The notes beneath the pieces were generated by a model. The model was not told the origin of the DNA. It searched no databases and saw nothing but the letters and a program-made list of their open reading frames with translations. A stretch of DNA of 64,000 bases from Trebouxia sp. TZW2008. Its lineage: Eukaryota; Chlorophyta; Trebouxiophyceae; Trebouxiales; Trebouxiaceae. The stretch is taken from NCBI GenBank assembly GCA_002118135.1, contig BDIU01000146.1, positions 310,001 to 374,000 on the forward strand, read 5' to 3'. This document shows, one piece after another, positions 22,506 through 34,500 of this stretch (positions are counted from its first letter, which is position 1; each line of letters starts with the position of its first letter). The translations under genes and the position numbers were made by a program.

Positions 22506-25500
22506 TCAATCTTGTGTTGCCAACAGCTCCATTCCAGCCAGCATTGGAGTTGCCAGCAAAGCTGTTGCTGTGGCACGTTCCTGTGGCTTTGTCTTTAGCA
22601 GGGACTGTACAAGGGATCTGGCATCAGCATCAGGAATTAAATCCCAGCAGGCAGGATTTGCCTCAAATGGCAGCTTCCTGTATCTGCACTTACACAGCAA
22701 ACTTTCTGAATTGGTCACTGATGAACTACACCACAGAGACCTGCAGCATGATGCAATGTTACAAGCTAATACGTCAGTGACCCAACATTTTGTATGTCAC
22801 AGAGATCATAGGTGAAACCTATAAGCTTTGTTCAGTGTGATTGTGGGCTGGGCTGTACTGATGCCCAGAGTGCTTGGGGCACATGTACAAGACAGTCGCG
22901 GCAATATTGGCTATCACAGACTGCATGTGTCTGTTGCCGTACTGAAATGCTAGAGACAAGGCTGCAAGAGAAGCACTTCAAGCAGGTCAGGAGGAGAATT
23001 CCAGGGCATGGAGCGCCTTAGGCAGGACTCAAAAGACTCACCCGAGCAGCATGGCAATGACGTCATTGTTGCTGTACTGGGTGCCAAACAAGGGCTGGCC
23101 TGTCATCATCTCATAGCCCAGCACTCCTAAAGACCACAAGTCTGCAGCTGGTGACGCAATCATTGTAGACTGAGGGCCCCCTAGCGCTGCTGCTACCACC
23201 TACACGAAACCAGCAATTCTCAACACAAAGATGCATGATCTTCACCTACATGGCCCAGCCATGCTGCATGTACCTCGCAGCTCTGAGCATGCACAGTTTA
23301 GGGCCTGCTGCAACTAAGATGCAAACTGTGCGTGCCAGAGTGGCATGTACTGTTGCTGTGAAACATGTCAATGTTTAAAGTCTGAAGTGGAGAGCTTGCA
23401 GGTCAGCTTGATTCTCAGCAGGCAGTCATTGCAGCCGCGGATCAGGCAGCAATCTAGCATGAAGGACAAATGACAGGATGCTGTGATTTGTAAACTTCAT
23501 CTGTTGCCAAGGTTGGTGATCTCCAGTGCTGATTTTGAGCTGTGCAGCGTATGGTCATTTGCTTTTTGAAGTTGTCGCTTCTTTTGTTGAGCACAGCACA
23601 GACTGAAAGCATCATTGGGTAGAGTCTTGAGATTGGTAACATCTAAGACACTTTGACTTGTCAAACATTACCTTAGGCAGAGTATAGAGCAAAGCAAAGT
23701 GCACTGGGCAGGTGTTGCTACACTGCCAATGACCAATTGGGACAGTTTGAAGTGAGAGACTCACCTCAGGTGCAGCATAGCGCAGCTTGAAGCACACTGG
23801 GCAGGTGGAGCCCGCTAGAGTCCATTGGCAGAAGTTGATCAGCTTCCAGCGGCACACCTCACCAAACCATACAAAGCTGGCTGGCGCCAACTCCCTGCAC
23901 AGCACAATGGAAGTCAAAATTGAGATTATCTTCTTTCAAGAGGCGTCTCAGCATATTTGAAGCAGAAGCAAGGGAACAGAGCCAAGAAACCAGGAGCATC
24001 ATTCACGTCAGCCTGGTGGAACAGTGGAACTGAAAACTTGAGGTTATCTTCTTTCACCAGGCCGTTATTTTGCCATTCACAGGCATCTCAGCATATGTAA
24101 AGCAGAAGTGGAGAACTAGGGTCAAGAAGCCAGGTGCATCATTCTTGTTAGCCCTGCGTGCAGTCTGCTGGGCGACTGCAATCAGGGCAATAATTTTGCT
24201 GTCGCGAACAGATGCCCACCATGCAAACGGGGAAAGGGGATCAAGGTGGTTGGAGGGAGGGAATCACCTGTGTACAATGCCCCTGTTGTGTAGAGCCTCT
24301 ACCGCTTTGATCATACTGAAGAAGCTGTACTTGTGCTTTGCTGCACAGACTTTCACATGTACTCCTGCTTCTCAACAGGGTCAGCATGTAAGAAAGGGGT
24401 TTGCGCCATGCAAGCGGGAGGGTGTGGGGGTTCAAAGGGGGGGGGGGTTTTGGGAGGGGACCGTGGTTACCTGTGCACAATGCCTCTGTTGTGCAGAGCC
24501 TCTGCAGCCTTGACCATGCTAGAGAAGCTGTACTTGTGCTTTGCTGGACAGAATCTCACATACGGGTCTGCCTCATGGAAAGGCAGGCATGCAAGAAAAG
24601 GGGGAAAGTGGTGTTGCGACGGGGCGGTCCCTACCTGTGGACAATGCCTCTGTTGTGTTGCGCCTCAACAGCCTTGATGATGCTGAAGAAATTGTAATTG
24701 TGCATCGCTGCACAGCTTCTCACATGCATTTCTGCCCCAGGACAGGGCCAGCATGCAAGAGAAGGGATTTGCAGCATGCAAGCGGGGGGGTTGGGGGTAG
24801 GGGATTAAGGGGAGGAAGGGGGAGTGGTTCCCACCTGTGTACAATGCCCCTGTTGTGCAGAGCCTCAACAGCTTTGGTCATGCTGAAGAAGCTGTACTTG
24901 ACATTGTCCCCACCTTCCTCCCAGCCTCCTCCATCTGCTAGCCAATCCTGCAGCCACATGAGTTTGTTCACTACTCAATGTCCTAAGTGCCTCTGCTCCA
25001 GCTATATCCCCTTCGACCTGTCATGCAAACTCCACAATGATCCATACTGCATCGCTCTAGAAGCATGCATTGGACAAAGTAGGCCGTGCTTAGGGCGTAA
25101 ACGACCTCTCTCCAGCACAAGGGCCGAGGGAGGGTTCAAGCGTCTTTGTAGACAAGGGGACGCGCTCAAGGGTGTATAAGTAAGCATTGCTAGTGCCTGT
25201 CCCAAGGCCGACATGGCCTCTCCCTAGCACTAAGGCAGGGACAGGGGCCTGTGTCCACAGATGTTTTCTGGTGCAAATATAGACAAGACAAAACCATTGG
25301 CTGTGCCTACCTCAAGGCTGAAATGGCCTCTCTCCAGCACAAAAGCAGGCGGAGGTTGCTCGCCACTCCGTGTGCTGCTAGACCCAATGATGGTTTCATG
25401 CAAACGAGGCACAAAGTCTCCAAGATTGTTGGTGCCAGTGGTTGGTATACTGCTGTAAAACCTCTGCTCTGCTGCAAAGTCATCCAGGCTGCTGATTAAC

Positions 25501-28500
25501 TTGATGGACACCTGCGGTTGAGACAAACGCTGAGAGAAGTAGAGGTGTTATTGGCTCTTTACACTGCAGCAAATGTGCAGAGATGGTGCATGTGTCAGTT
25601 GTGACAAGAGATCCAAGAATTTATCACTTCAAAGGTCAGCACAGCAATGTGTCTGATGGCTTGACCATCTCATGCTGGCATAGCACAGCCCGTCTCAACA
25701 CAGCATAGCACAGCCCGTGATTGCATGGCTTGGGACGTGGAAAGTCCACAGCACAGCGCAGCATAGTCCATGTCAGCATGGCGTAACCCATTCCACAATG
25801 GTAGAGCTTGGCAGCGCAGCACAGCACAGCACAGCACAGCACAGCACAGCACAGCACAGCACCTCTTGAGGCTCTGCATCCTGAGGGCCTCCATCAGTCA
25901 CCTCATGTGCCAGCACTATGGCACTAGACCCATTTCGCTGCCTGTCTATTTGTATGATGTACTTGCCCCCAAACAAGATTCCAGCAGGCAACTGACTCCC
26001 CTGTGTACAATGCTCCAAGTCACGAACCTGAGCTGGTGTCAAGCATTGAGCATATCAGAAGGACCAAAATGGTCCCCAACAGAGCAACAGGAAATTACAA
26101 GAATAACATGCTTTCCTTGTGTGTGGAGTGTGTGCAAATATGAAGGCAGTCTATTGTATGGAAACTTCTCAGCAAGGATTGGATGCTTCACTTGTGACAA
26201 AATTCCCAAACAGAGCAACAGGAAATTACAATGATGGAATACTTCCCATGATTGTCAAGTGCATGCCAACATCAAGCCATTTTATTGTACAGGGACTTTT
26301 TAGCAAGGACAAGATGCTGCACTTGTAATGCAATGCTTCCATGATGTGCAATATCTCTCCCGAGAACAGAATGCCTTGCTTGTGCTTACCAGGAAAGCAG
26401 CCATCTCTGCTTGCATGGCCTGTTGTGGCAAGCCTGCCTCTGTGTCTGCTGCATGCGCCTTCAGAGCTGCCAGCACCTGCATGCAGAAAAGGCATAGGCT
26501 CACTATTTTGTCAAGGACTTTGTGCTGATTCACCAGTTGCCTGGCCTTTTGGGGCAGTCCTGCCTCTGAATTTGTGGCAAGCACCTTCAGAGCTGCTAGC
26601 ACCTGCATGCATACAAGACGCATGCGGAATAAACAGCTGCCATGGCATATCAGGCTCAAGTCGTCTATAGATTGACTGCATGTATGGAAGATTGATTGCC
26701 ATCTGTGTCAGACATTACCTCAGATGTTGCTGAGCCTGGGCCTGCTTTGACAACAGCTTCACTACCAAGATGCAAGAATGAGGATGCCTGCCTCTGGCAG
26801 AGATGATCTGCCGCGCATGACACATTTATGTGACCAGCTATATAGCAATGTCAGACTGGGTAGCCAGATGCATGTCCAACACCAACAAGCTTCAGAATAC
26901 CTCGCTTTGACAGAATCCCTACAGCTTTGCTAACAAGGCATGAGACCAAGGATTAGCACCTCTGGTAGAGGTGTCCTTCCAATGTGTGACATTTGACTGT
27001 CTAGCTATAGTCTCAGGCCCAGGCATGCCAATATACGGGTCACCGTCGCTTTCAGAAGCTCCAGGGATGCATTTGCACGACCAACATCAGCAACCTTCGG
27101 TATGCCAACAACTATTCTGTTTGTGGGCTCACAATACATTGACTAACAGGGCACAACAGCAACAATGCATACCTCTGGCAGGAGCATTCTCCAAGGAGTG
27201 GCACGTCTGGTAGTGGCGCACAGCTGAGTGGCTAGCTGAGCAGCAGTCTTGACAAACGATTTGAACGTTAACGCACCGCAGTGAGCATGCCTACCTCTGG
27301 CAGGGGCACCCTTACAGGTGTGGCACGTCTGCTAGTGGCACACAGCTGAGTGACCAGCTGAGCTGCATTCTTGGGTGCAGTTATTGCACTGCATGCCTTG
27401 GAAGCACCACAACGACATTGGCAATGCTGCTGTCGCTTTCACAACAGCTGGAGTTCACTATCAAGGTGCAACAGTAGGGATGCCCACCTCTGGCAGAGGC
27501 ATGCTGCAAGTGCGCTACCATTGAGTTGAGGAACCAGCACCAACAACCTAAGGCCCAGGCTTGCTAAGGCACGGTCCACTATTCACTGCACTGTTTTGCT
27601 TCGACAACATTGTCACTGCAAGGGTGCAACAGCAAGATCACCTCCGGCAGGGGCATCCTCCCTGGTGTGGCACGTCTGCTAGTGGCGCACAGCTGAGTGG
27701 CCAGCTGAGCTGCAGTCTTGGGAGCAGGCTTGAAGCTGGCAACGCGCTTGGCTGATGGCACAGGCGAGGCAGGGAGCTTGCTACCTGAGTGCAAGCCTCT
27801 GGGAGTGCGGGGTGGCTTTGCCCGCTGCTTTGTGTACCTGTTGCTCAGATGCCTATTGGTAGAGCATACATCATATCGGAATTGCGAGATGACTGCAGCC
27901 TCTCACAGACTGCCCCATTGCTTTGTGTATCTGTTGCCAGATAGCAATTTGGCATCAGACCCATGTTGACAAGTCAGAGAGGACAACAGGTACAAGGAGT
28001 GACTGCAGAGTTTGTCACCAGAAACAGATTGATCGCCAGGTCACAGGCTGATGACCCGGACAGGACTTCATGCTACACTCTGCAGCTGTAGCTAAGCGGC
28101 AATTGAGGCAATCATAGATGTATTGGAAGGAAGAAGGCGGGAAGCGAAAGAGCCTGTGATTCATCGTTGACCAGACATGAGGCTTGCTACCAAGCTTCAG
28201 AAGCTTGAGAGTGCAGCAAGGCTTTGTTGCCGCTTTTGTCTGGTCAAAGCCAGTTTGCTTGACATAATGCATACATTGATGTGGCTAAACAGGAACCACA
28301 TCTTCTCCATCGCTTGTAGCATGATCAGTATAAGTCAATGCTGAAAATACACAATCTACTGTCTAAGATGTCTGCAACCTTGCAGGCCTTAACTCTGGGG
28401 TGACAGGCACAATTTTTGAGGACCTTGTTCATAGGACTCTGCACTGCATGGGTGCACACCTTGCGGGCTTGGCTTTTAGTTGCACAGGGGCAACAGCCTG

Positions 28501-31500
28501 AACAGGCAAGGGCTTAGCGGTCTCCTCTTCTTCCTGCAGGCGCCTGTGAGCCAAATCAGGTGGCCTCACACACACGCAGCTTCTCCTGGAGCTGGTAGAG
28601 GAGGTTCTAGAGTGGAGGCGGGAAATGGGGTCCAGGATGGTTTGGCGTAAGGACTGTCTGAACAGATTTGGCGCCGCAGGGCCCACAGCTGCAGCAAAGA
28701 ACAGCAGTTTGGCGGGATCTTTTCCAAGAAAGGGACGCGTGACACAACACTTTGGCACAAGGAGAACTTTGAGCAAGGTTGGCGCTGCAGGGCCCACAGC
28801 TGCAGCAAACAAAAGCATTTTGGCGAGAATGGCAGGTGGATCTTGCAATGGCACAAGGATTGCCTACACAGTTTTAGCATTGCGGATACTGCCATTGCAT
28901 TTGCCTGCAAACTTAGTGTCACAAGTCAAACAAACGCAGGCAATACTCTGGCTTATTTGGTGATCAAGGCTGATGTGCAAGGTACAAGCCCTTTCCTGGT
29001 ACTCAGCTCTTGACAATCTTACTACCTCATTCGTTTGCATGGCTGGCGTCTCAACAAGACATGGTGCAACCTCAATTCTGCCCACCTGGTAACAGAGGCT
29101 GTTGACGGCTGAGGGCCCTTTTCTGGTGATCATGGCTTCACAACATTGCTACTGCACTTGCATGGACAGAAATGCTTACAAACCAAATTCTTTGCTTACC
29201 TGGCAACTGAGGCTCATCCAATTGATGGCTGGGCGCCTGGCCCGTGTGCAGAGGGCTGGTTGGCTCTTCTTCCTCTTCAGCCTGCTCAACACCACCGTCC
29301 TTCTTCAACTCTGCCACATGAGCGGGACCACCTCTCCTGGCACCAAACCACCGCTTCTCAGACTGCTGCTTGCCTGCTCTCTGTTTTGCCACAGCTGGTG
29401 TTGCAGCTTGCGACTGCTGCTTGGCTCCTCTCTGCTTTGCCACAGCTGTTGCTTCGGCTTGAGACTGCTGCTTGGCTTCAGCCACCGCTGATGCTGCAGT
29501 TTGAGGCTGTGGTGCAGTCACTGGCTCTGCTGTGGGAGGTAGAGGGTGTGTTGCAGCAGGCTTGATAGGCTGCTTGGCAGTTGCAGCAGGCTTCTTTGTA
29601 GGTGGCGGTTTGGTGGCAAGTTGTGGGGCGAGAGAGCGTTTGGCTTGGGGCTGTTCCACATCAGGCAGGGCTGGCAGTTTGCCACCAAGGGCTGCATGCC
29701 TCTTGCGCTCAGCACGCCTCTTGGCGCATATCCAGCAGAGCACCACTCCTGCAGATCAGCATAATCAGCATCAGCTGCTGTTGTCCCATGTCACTTGCTG
29801 TGGTGGTATGTCCCATGCTGAGGCGTTGCTGTTGGGTTGCTGCCAAAGACGGCAAACCGCTTGTGCTCAGCAAGCTGCTTTGCACATACTCAGCACAGCA
29901 CCACACCTGCAAAGCAGCAGGGTAATTGGCATACAGATACATACAGCCCTGTTGTGACACAGCTATTTCAGATTGGACACAAGTGTGGCTGTGTGTTGGG
30001 GAGAGAGGGGGTGGGGAGGGGGGAGGGCAAGGGGGGCCTGCATTTACCAATGTGGCATGTCACAAGGTCACCAACAGCAGCTCCAGCAAAGGCTGCTATG
30101 GGACTCCCGCTTTGTGAGCCCTGGTCAGACAGAGAGTTTCCAGTATGCACTGCACAGTATGCAAGGTGTGTGCGAACATGGTCAATTTCATGCGCACATC
30201 AAAATGTTGTCTGGTGCACTTACCTACGAGGACTGCAACAAGGCCACCAGCAGCAGCTCCAGCAATGGCAGCTATAGGTACTCCTGCCTTGTGAGGGCTG
30301 TCTGAGGCAGCCCTGCTCTGCTGCTGCCCAGGGCTGTTGCCCTGGCTAGGCAGCCCTGTGGAAATGCCCTCCACATCTAGCCTTGTCACCCGCACGTTGA
30401 TGCCTGCATCATACACAAAAGTGCATTCTGTACCATGCACAAGAAAGAGGACTGCACCACCAGGAACAGGTGTAAATAAGATCAGGCCAGGGCTGTTGCC
30501 CTGGCTAGGCAGTCCTGTGGAGACTGCCAACCCCACATTAATGCCTGCATCTCACACTGAGAAATCTGCAATACCAGTACCAGGAACATGAGGAGGTCAC
30601 CAAGTGGACAACAAGAATTCTGGTAATTCTGGTAAAATGCCCAAAAGCTGCAGCAGAGGATGCAAAGCAGTAGGATCCGGTTGCCAGGTCAGTCCAATAT
30701 GACATGCAATAAGCTCTGATATTGGAGATTGCCGAGCAAAGTACTTGCACAGACTAGAGAGGCTGGCACTTTGCTCAGGACATTTACTGTTATCAGGAAA
30801 AATACAGCTGCAAACAGTCAGCTAATAGCCTTGTACAGAGATGCTTGTATTGGCTGTCACAGCAGAGTAAAAGAAAAGAACGACAAGTCTCAAAGTCCGC
30901 TGTAAGTTGACCAGCATTTCAAGTGTTGCACTGAACTTCAGCTTGTGCCCAAGCATGCAAGACAAGAAATACAGTTGCAGCATCAAGGTTTTAGGCAGCC
31001 ACTGGGGCAAGATGTCAACATGCAGACCTATTTCATGCCTGAACAAAACACCCGACCTCCTGAGTTGTCACAGCACTTGCATGACTCACCAGCCTGTTGC
31101 AGCTGCTGCTGCAAGGCACCATTTGCCACGCCTTGCTGAATCAAGCTGGTCAGCCTCTGTATCTCAGCAGCTGGCGCTGTGATGGTGACGTTTGTGTCAA
31201 CACCCCTTCCGTCGCCGGTCACAACACCTGCCAACAGTCGCCTGCTCTGGGTTCTGCCATTGCCTAACTCAGTACTTAGCTCAAAAGCTGCTGTCAAGAG
31301 GTGCCTGGTGGGAGATGGGGGCGAGGGGGCTACTTCAAGGGGCGCCCCTGAAGGGCTGTTTGAGGGCGTCACAATGACACTCACGGACAGACCAGGTGGC
31401 AATCCCTCAGCAGGTGCTGATGCTGCTGCTCCAGGGGGAGCCTGACTAACAGCCATTTCACCCTGTAAGGCAAACACATTCACTGACATGACTGATTTGG

Positions 31501-34500
31501 TGCAAACATATTGATGTTCGGCAGCAAGTTGGGGAATGACTGGGTACGCTTGCTTCACAGTGAACAAGCCAGATCGGGCTCATTTTGGTGCATAATGATA
31601 TGAATAGCCACAACGACCATGATGATGATGATGACTATGATACTAATGGTAATGACAATTATGATAAATTCCACTTTGTGGCATAAAAAGCTGAGTGTGG
31701 GTGGCATGATTGTAATGCATAATCATGCTGAATTGAACATCTTGTGCATTCATTTGAAACAGAACCTATTTGGAAGCTGTCATGGTGTGGCTGAAAATTG
31801 TCAAAATTGATCTGTGCAAAGCTGCTTTTCATTGGTCATCCACAAATTGTATCTAATGATGAAGCAATTGCAGATGCCACTGGCAATGCAAACATTTGCG
31901 CAGAGCTGTCCAAGACAGACGATGTGCGCAGCATATGAGCTGAGCTTCCATAATTATGCATTTAATTTGTGTGCCACAGGTAACAGAATCTACTGCATCA
32001 CTGCTGCAACAAAATCTGTGCGCCTGCTTGCAGCAGCAATTACACAAGTAAGAAAAGCAGCCACTTACTGAGACGCTGCTGAGCCCCAGATAGAAGTCGC
32101 TGTAGCCATCAGCAGCCAAAAAACTGCTGACAGCATTCAGCAGAGCTGTCTGACTGCTGTTGCCAAAGTCAGCCATGCTAGTGTTGGTGACAGTCAGCTG
32201 CAGCGTGGCTGTGGAGTAGTCACTGCTGTTCCAAGCAGCTGGAGCATTTCTGACATCCTGGTACTGAGTAGTGTTGGAGGACACAGGGGCTATTGCTGAT
32301 CCTGGTGAAGGGACTGGTGCTAGGCCTGATGCAGGCAATGGGGCAGGGCTGAGGGCAGAAGCTGGGGCTGAACCAAAGGGCTTCGGTGCTGGTGCTGGGG
32401 CCAGCAGTGGGGCAGGGGCAGGTGCATTTAATGGGGCTGAGGCTGGAGCTGGTGTATGAGGGCCTGGGGCTGGTGCAAGCATCAGGGATGAAGCCATAGC
32501 CCCAGGGGCAGGGGCAGGTGCATGTACTGGGGCTGCTGCTCTGGGACCTGGAGCTGGTGCAAGTAGCAGCAAGGGGGCCACTGTCCCAGGCCCAGGGGCT
32601 GGGGCCAGGGTTGGTGCATGCAGTGGAGCAGGGTCTGGGGCCAGGGCAGATGCCCTAGGGCCTGGGGCTGGTGCCAGCAGTGGGGCTTGCACGGGTGCTG
32701 TAGGCCCAGGGGCTGGTGCAAACAGGGGTGATAGCAAAGGTCCTTGCATCAAGGCTGCTGCTACAGGAGCAGGGGCTGGTGGATGCGATGGAGCTAGGCC
32801 TGATGTGGCTGGGGCTGGGGCTGGTGCAAGCAGTGGGGCATGCATAGGGCCTAGCATCAGGGCTGCTGCTACAGGAGCAGGGGCTGGTGCGTGCGATGGA
32901 GCTGGGCCTGGTGCGGCTGGGGCTGGGGCGGGTGCAAGCAAAGGTGCATGAGCAGGGCCTGGCATCAGGGCTGCTGATGCAGGAGCAGGGGCTGGTGCGA
33001 GCAATGGGGCGTGGCTTGCAACAGGTGCTGGTGCTGGGGCAGGAGGCAGTGCATTGACAGGGGCAGGGGCTGGCCCAGACAAGCCCAGAGGGGGACCAGG
33101 CATGGGAGCAGGGACTGGGGCGAAGCCTGGGGCTGGTGCTGGGGCAGGTGGCAAAGCATGAGCAGGTGCAGGGGCTGGACCAGGCAAGCCTTGAACAGAA
33201 CCAGGAGCAGGGGCAGGGACTGGGGCTGGAACAGGCAATCCCTGGGCAAGACCAGGCACAGCGGCAGGGGCAGGGGCGGTTGGGGCAGGAACGTGCCCTG
33301 TGGTATTGGGAGGCGCAGACCCAGGCGCTAAGCCTGGTGCATTGGCAGGTGCTGGAGCAGGCGGGCTGGGGTGGGACGCAGTGGCATTGGCTGCAGCACT
33401 GCTGTTTGAAGCAGCTGCTGGAGGAGAGGGGGTGGGTTTGGGGCTGGGATTGCTGCTGCCTGTCACATTTACTGCAGTTGCATTGATGCCTGCACAAACA
33501 TTCCCTACAGTCATTGATGCCTCAACGAATGTTCACTGCAATTGCACTGAAGCCTGTCACATTAACTGCAGTTTGCATTGATGCCTGCACACACATTTGC
33601 TGCAGTTGCGCTGATGCCTGTCCTGATATTGACTGTGCTTGCATGCATGCTTGCACCAACATGTACCGCATTTCACCCAAATTGATTGTGCTTGCATTGA
33701 TGCCTGCACAACGATTTGCATTGATGCCTGGATCCACTTCACTGCAGTGCATTGATGCCTGCACAAGATTTCACTGCACCTTGGAAGGGTGCTTCAACAG
33801 ACACAGTCAGTTTTAGGGCGTGGGCAGTCAGCTTTTCAAATTCAGTACATTCAAACCTGCATGGGTAGTCCAAACGAGTGCATGCTTCAGCTTGAGCGTA
33901 TGCTTCAAGTCTGGCACTCTCCAGTACACAAGCAACGCGCGCCAAATGCAGGATGAACAGTTGTGCAAGGGCTAGATTGTTGAACTTGCTGTTCCAAGCA
34001 ATGTGAGCAGATATGCCTTTGTCAGCATAGGCATGAGCATACGCACAGGTTGCTGTATCAGATCTGTAGGTTTTGATGATCAAAACAATCAGGTATATAC
34101 TGTGTTTTCACATCAGACATGCTGATTAGGATACTTGTGTCTGGCTCACTGTCAGCTCCAGTAACAATCAGATAGCCTACCCTGAGCGCTAAGGCTTCGC
34201 TGTAAGGCAGGAGCCAAAACAACGATTCTGCTGCTTGCCAAGCAGCATAAACACAGTGTGCTTTTGCCAGCATGAGGCAGAAATCACTGTATCAGATCAG
34301 ATGGCATACCCTGGGCACTAAGGCTTTGCTGCAATGCAGGCGCAAAGCCTGGGCCTTGAATGCTGTTCTGGGCAGCAGATGCATCCTGTCCAGCAGGCAC
34401 ATTGAGGGTCACGTCAATATCCACACCGCTGTCAGCTGCCAGCATTCGCCACTGCAGTCCATGCACCCGCACTGGCAACTGTGCCAGCTCGGATTGCATC

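Noticed and set aside
24268..24707. Mutually exclusive catalytic-loop exons that diversify the kinase
   Set aside because: The copies are 73 nt and start in phase 1, which cannot join exon 13 (ends phase 0) or follow exon 14 (ends phase 2) without frameshift.
24070..25179. Long plus-strand open frames with repeated LCCAEP-like motifs
   Set aside because: They are the antisense of the repeated catalytic-loop exon of the minus-strand pseudokinase, with no start context or splice logic of their own.
28015..28272. An exon of the pseudokinase (open frame with CTTG|GTAGCA end)
   Set aside because: Exon 9 to exon 10 (28460 to 27837) joins perfectly in phase without it, and its own acceptor is weak.
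32271..33581. Several Gly/Ala/Gln-rich plus-strand and alternative minus-strand frames
   Set aside because: They are composition shadows of the Ala/Pro-rich exon complement(32069..33489).
32280..33780. Regularly spaced repeats that might be a CRISPR array
   Set aside because: The units are imperfect coding repeats or degenerate acceptor copies without constant repeats and unique spacers, and the genome is eukaryotic.
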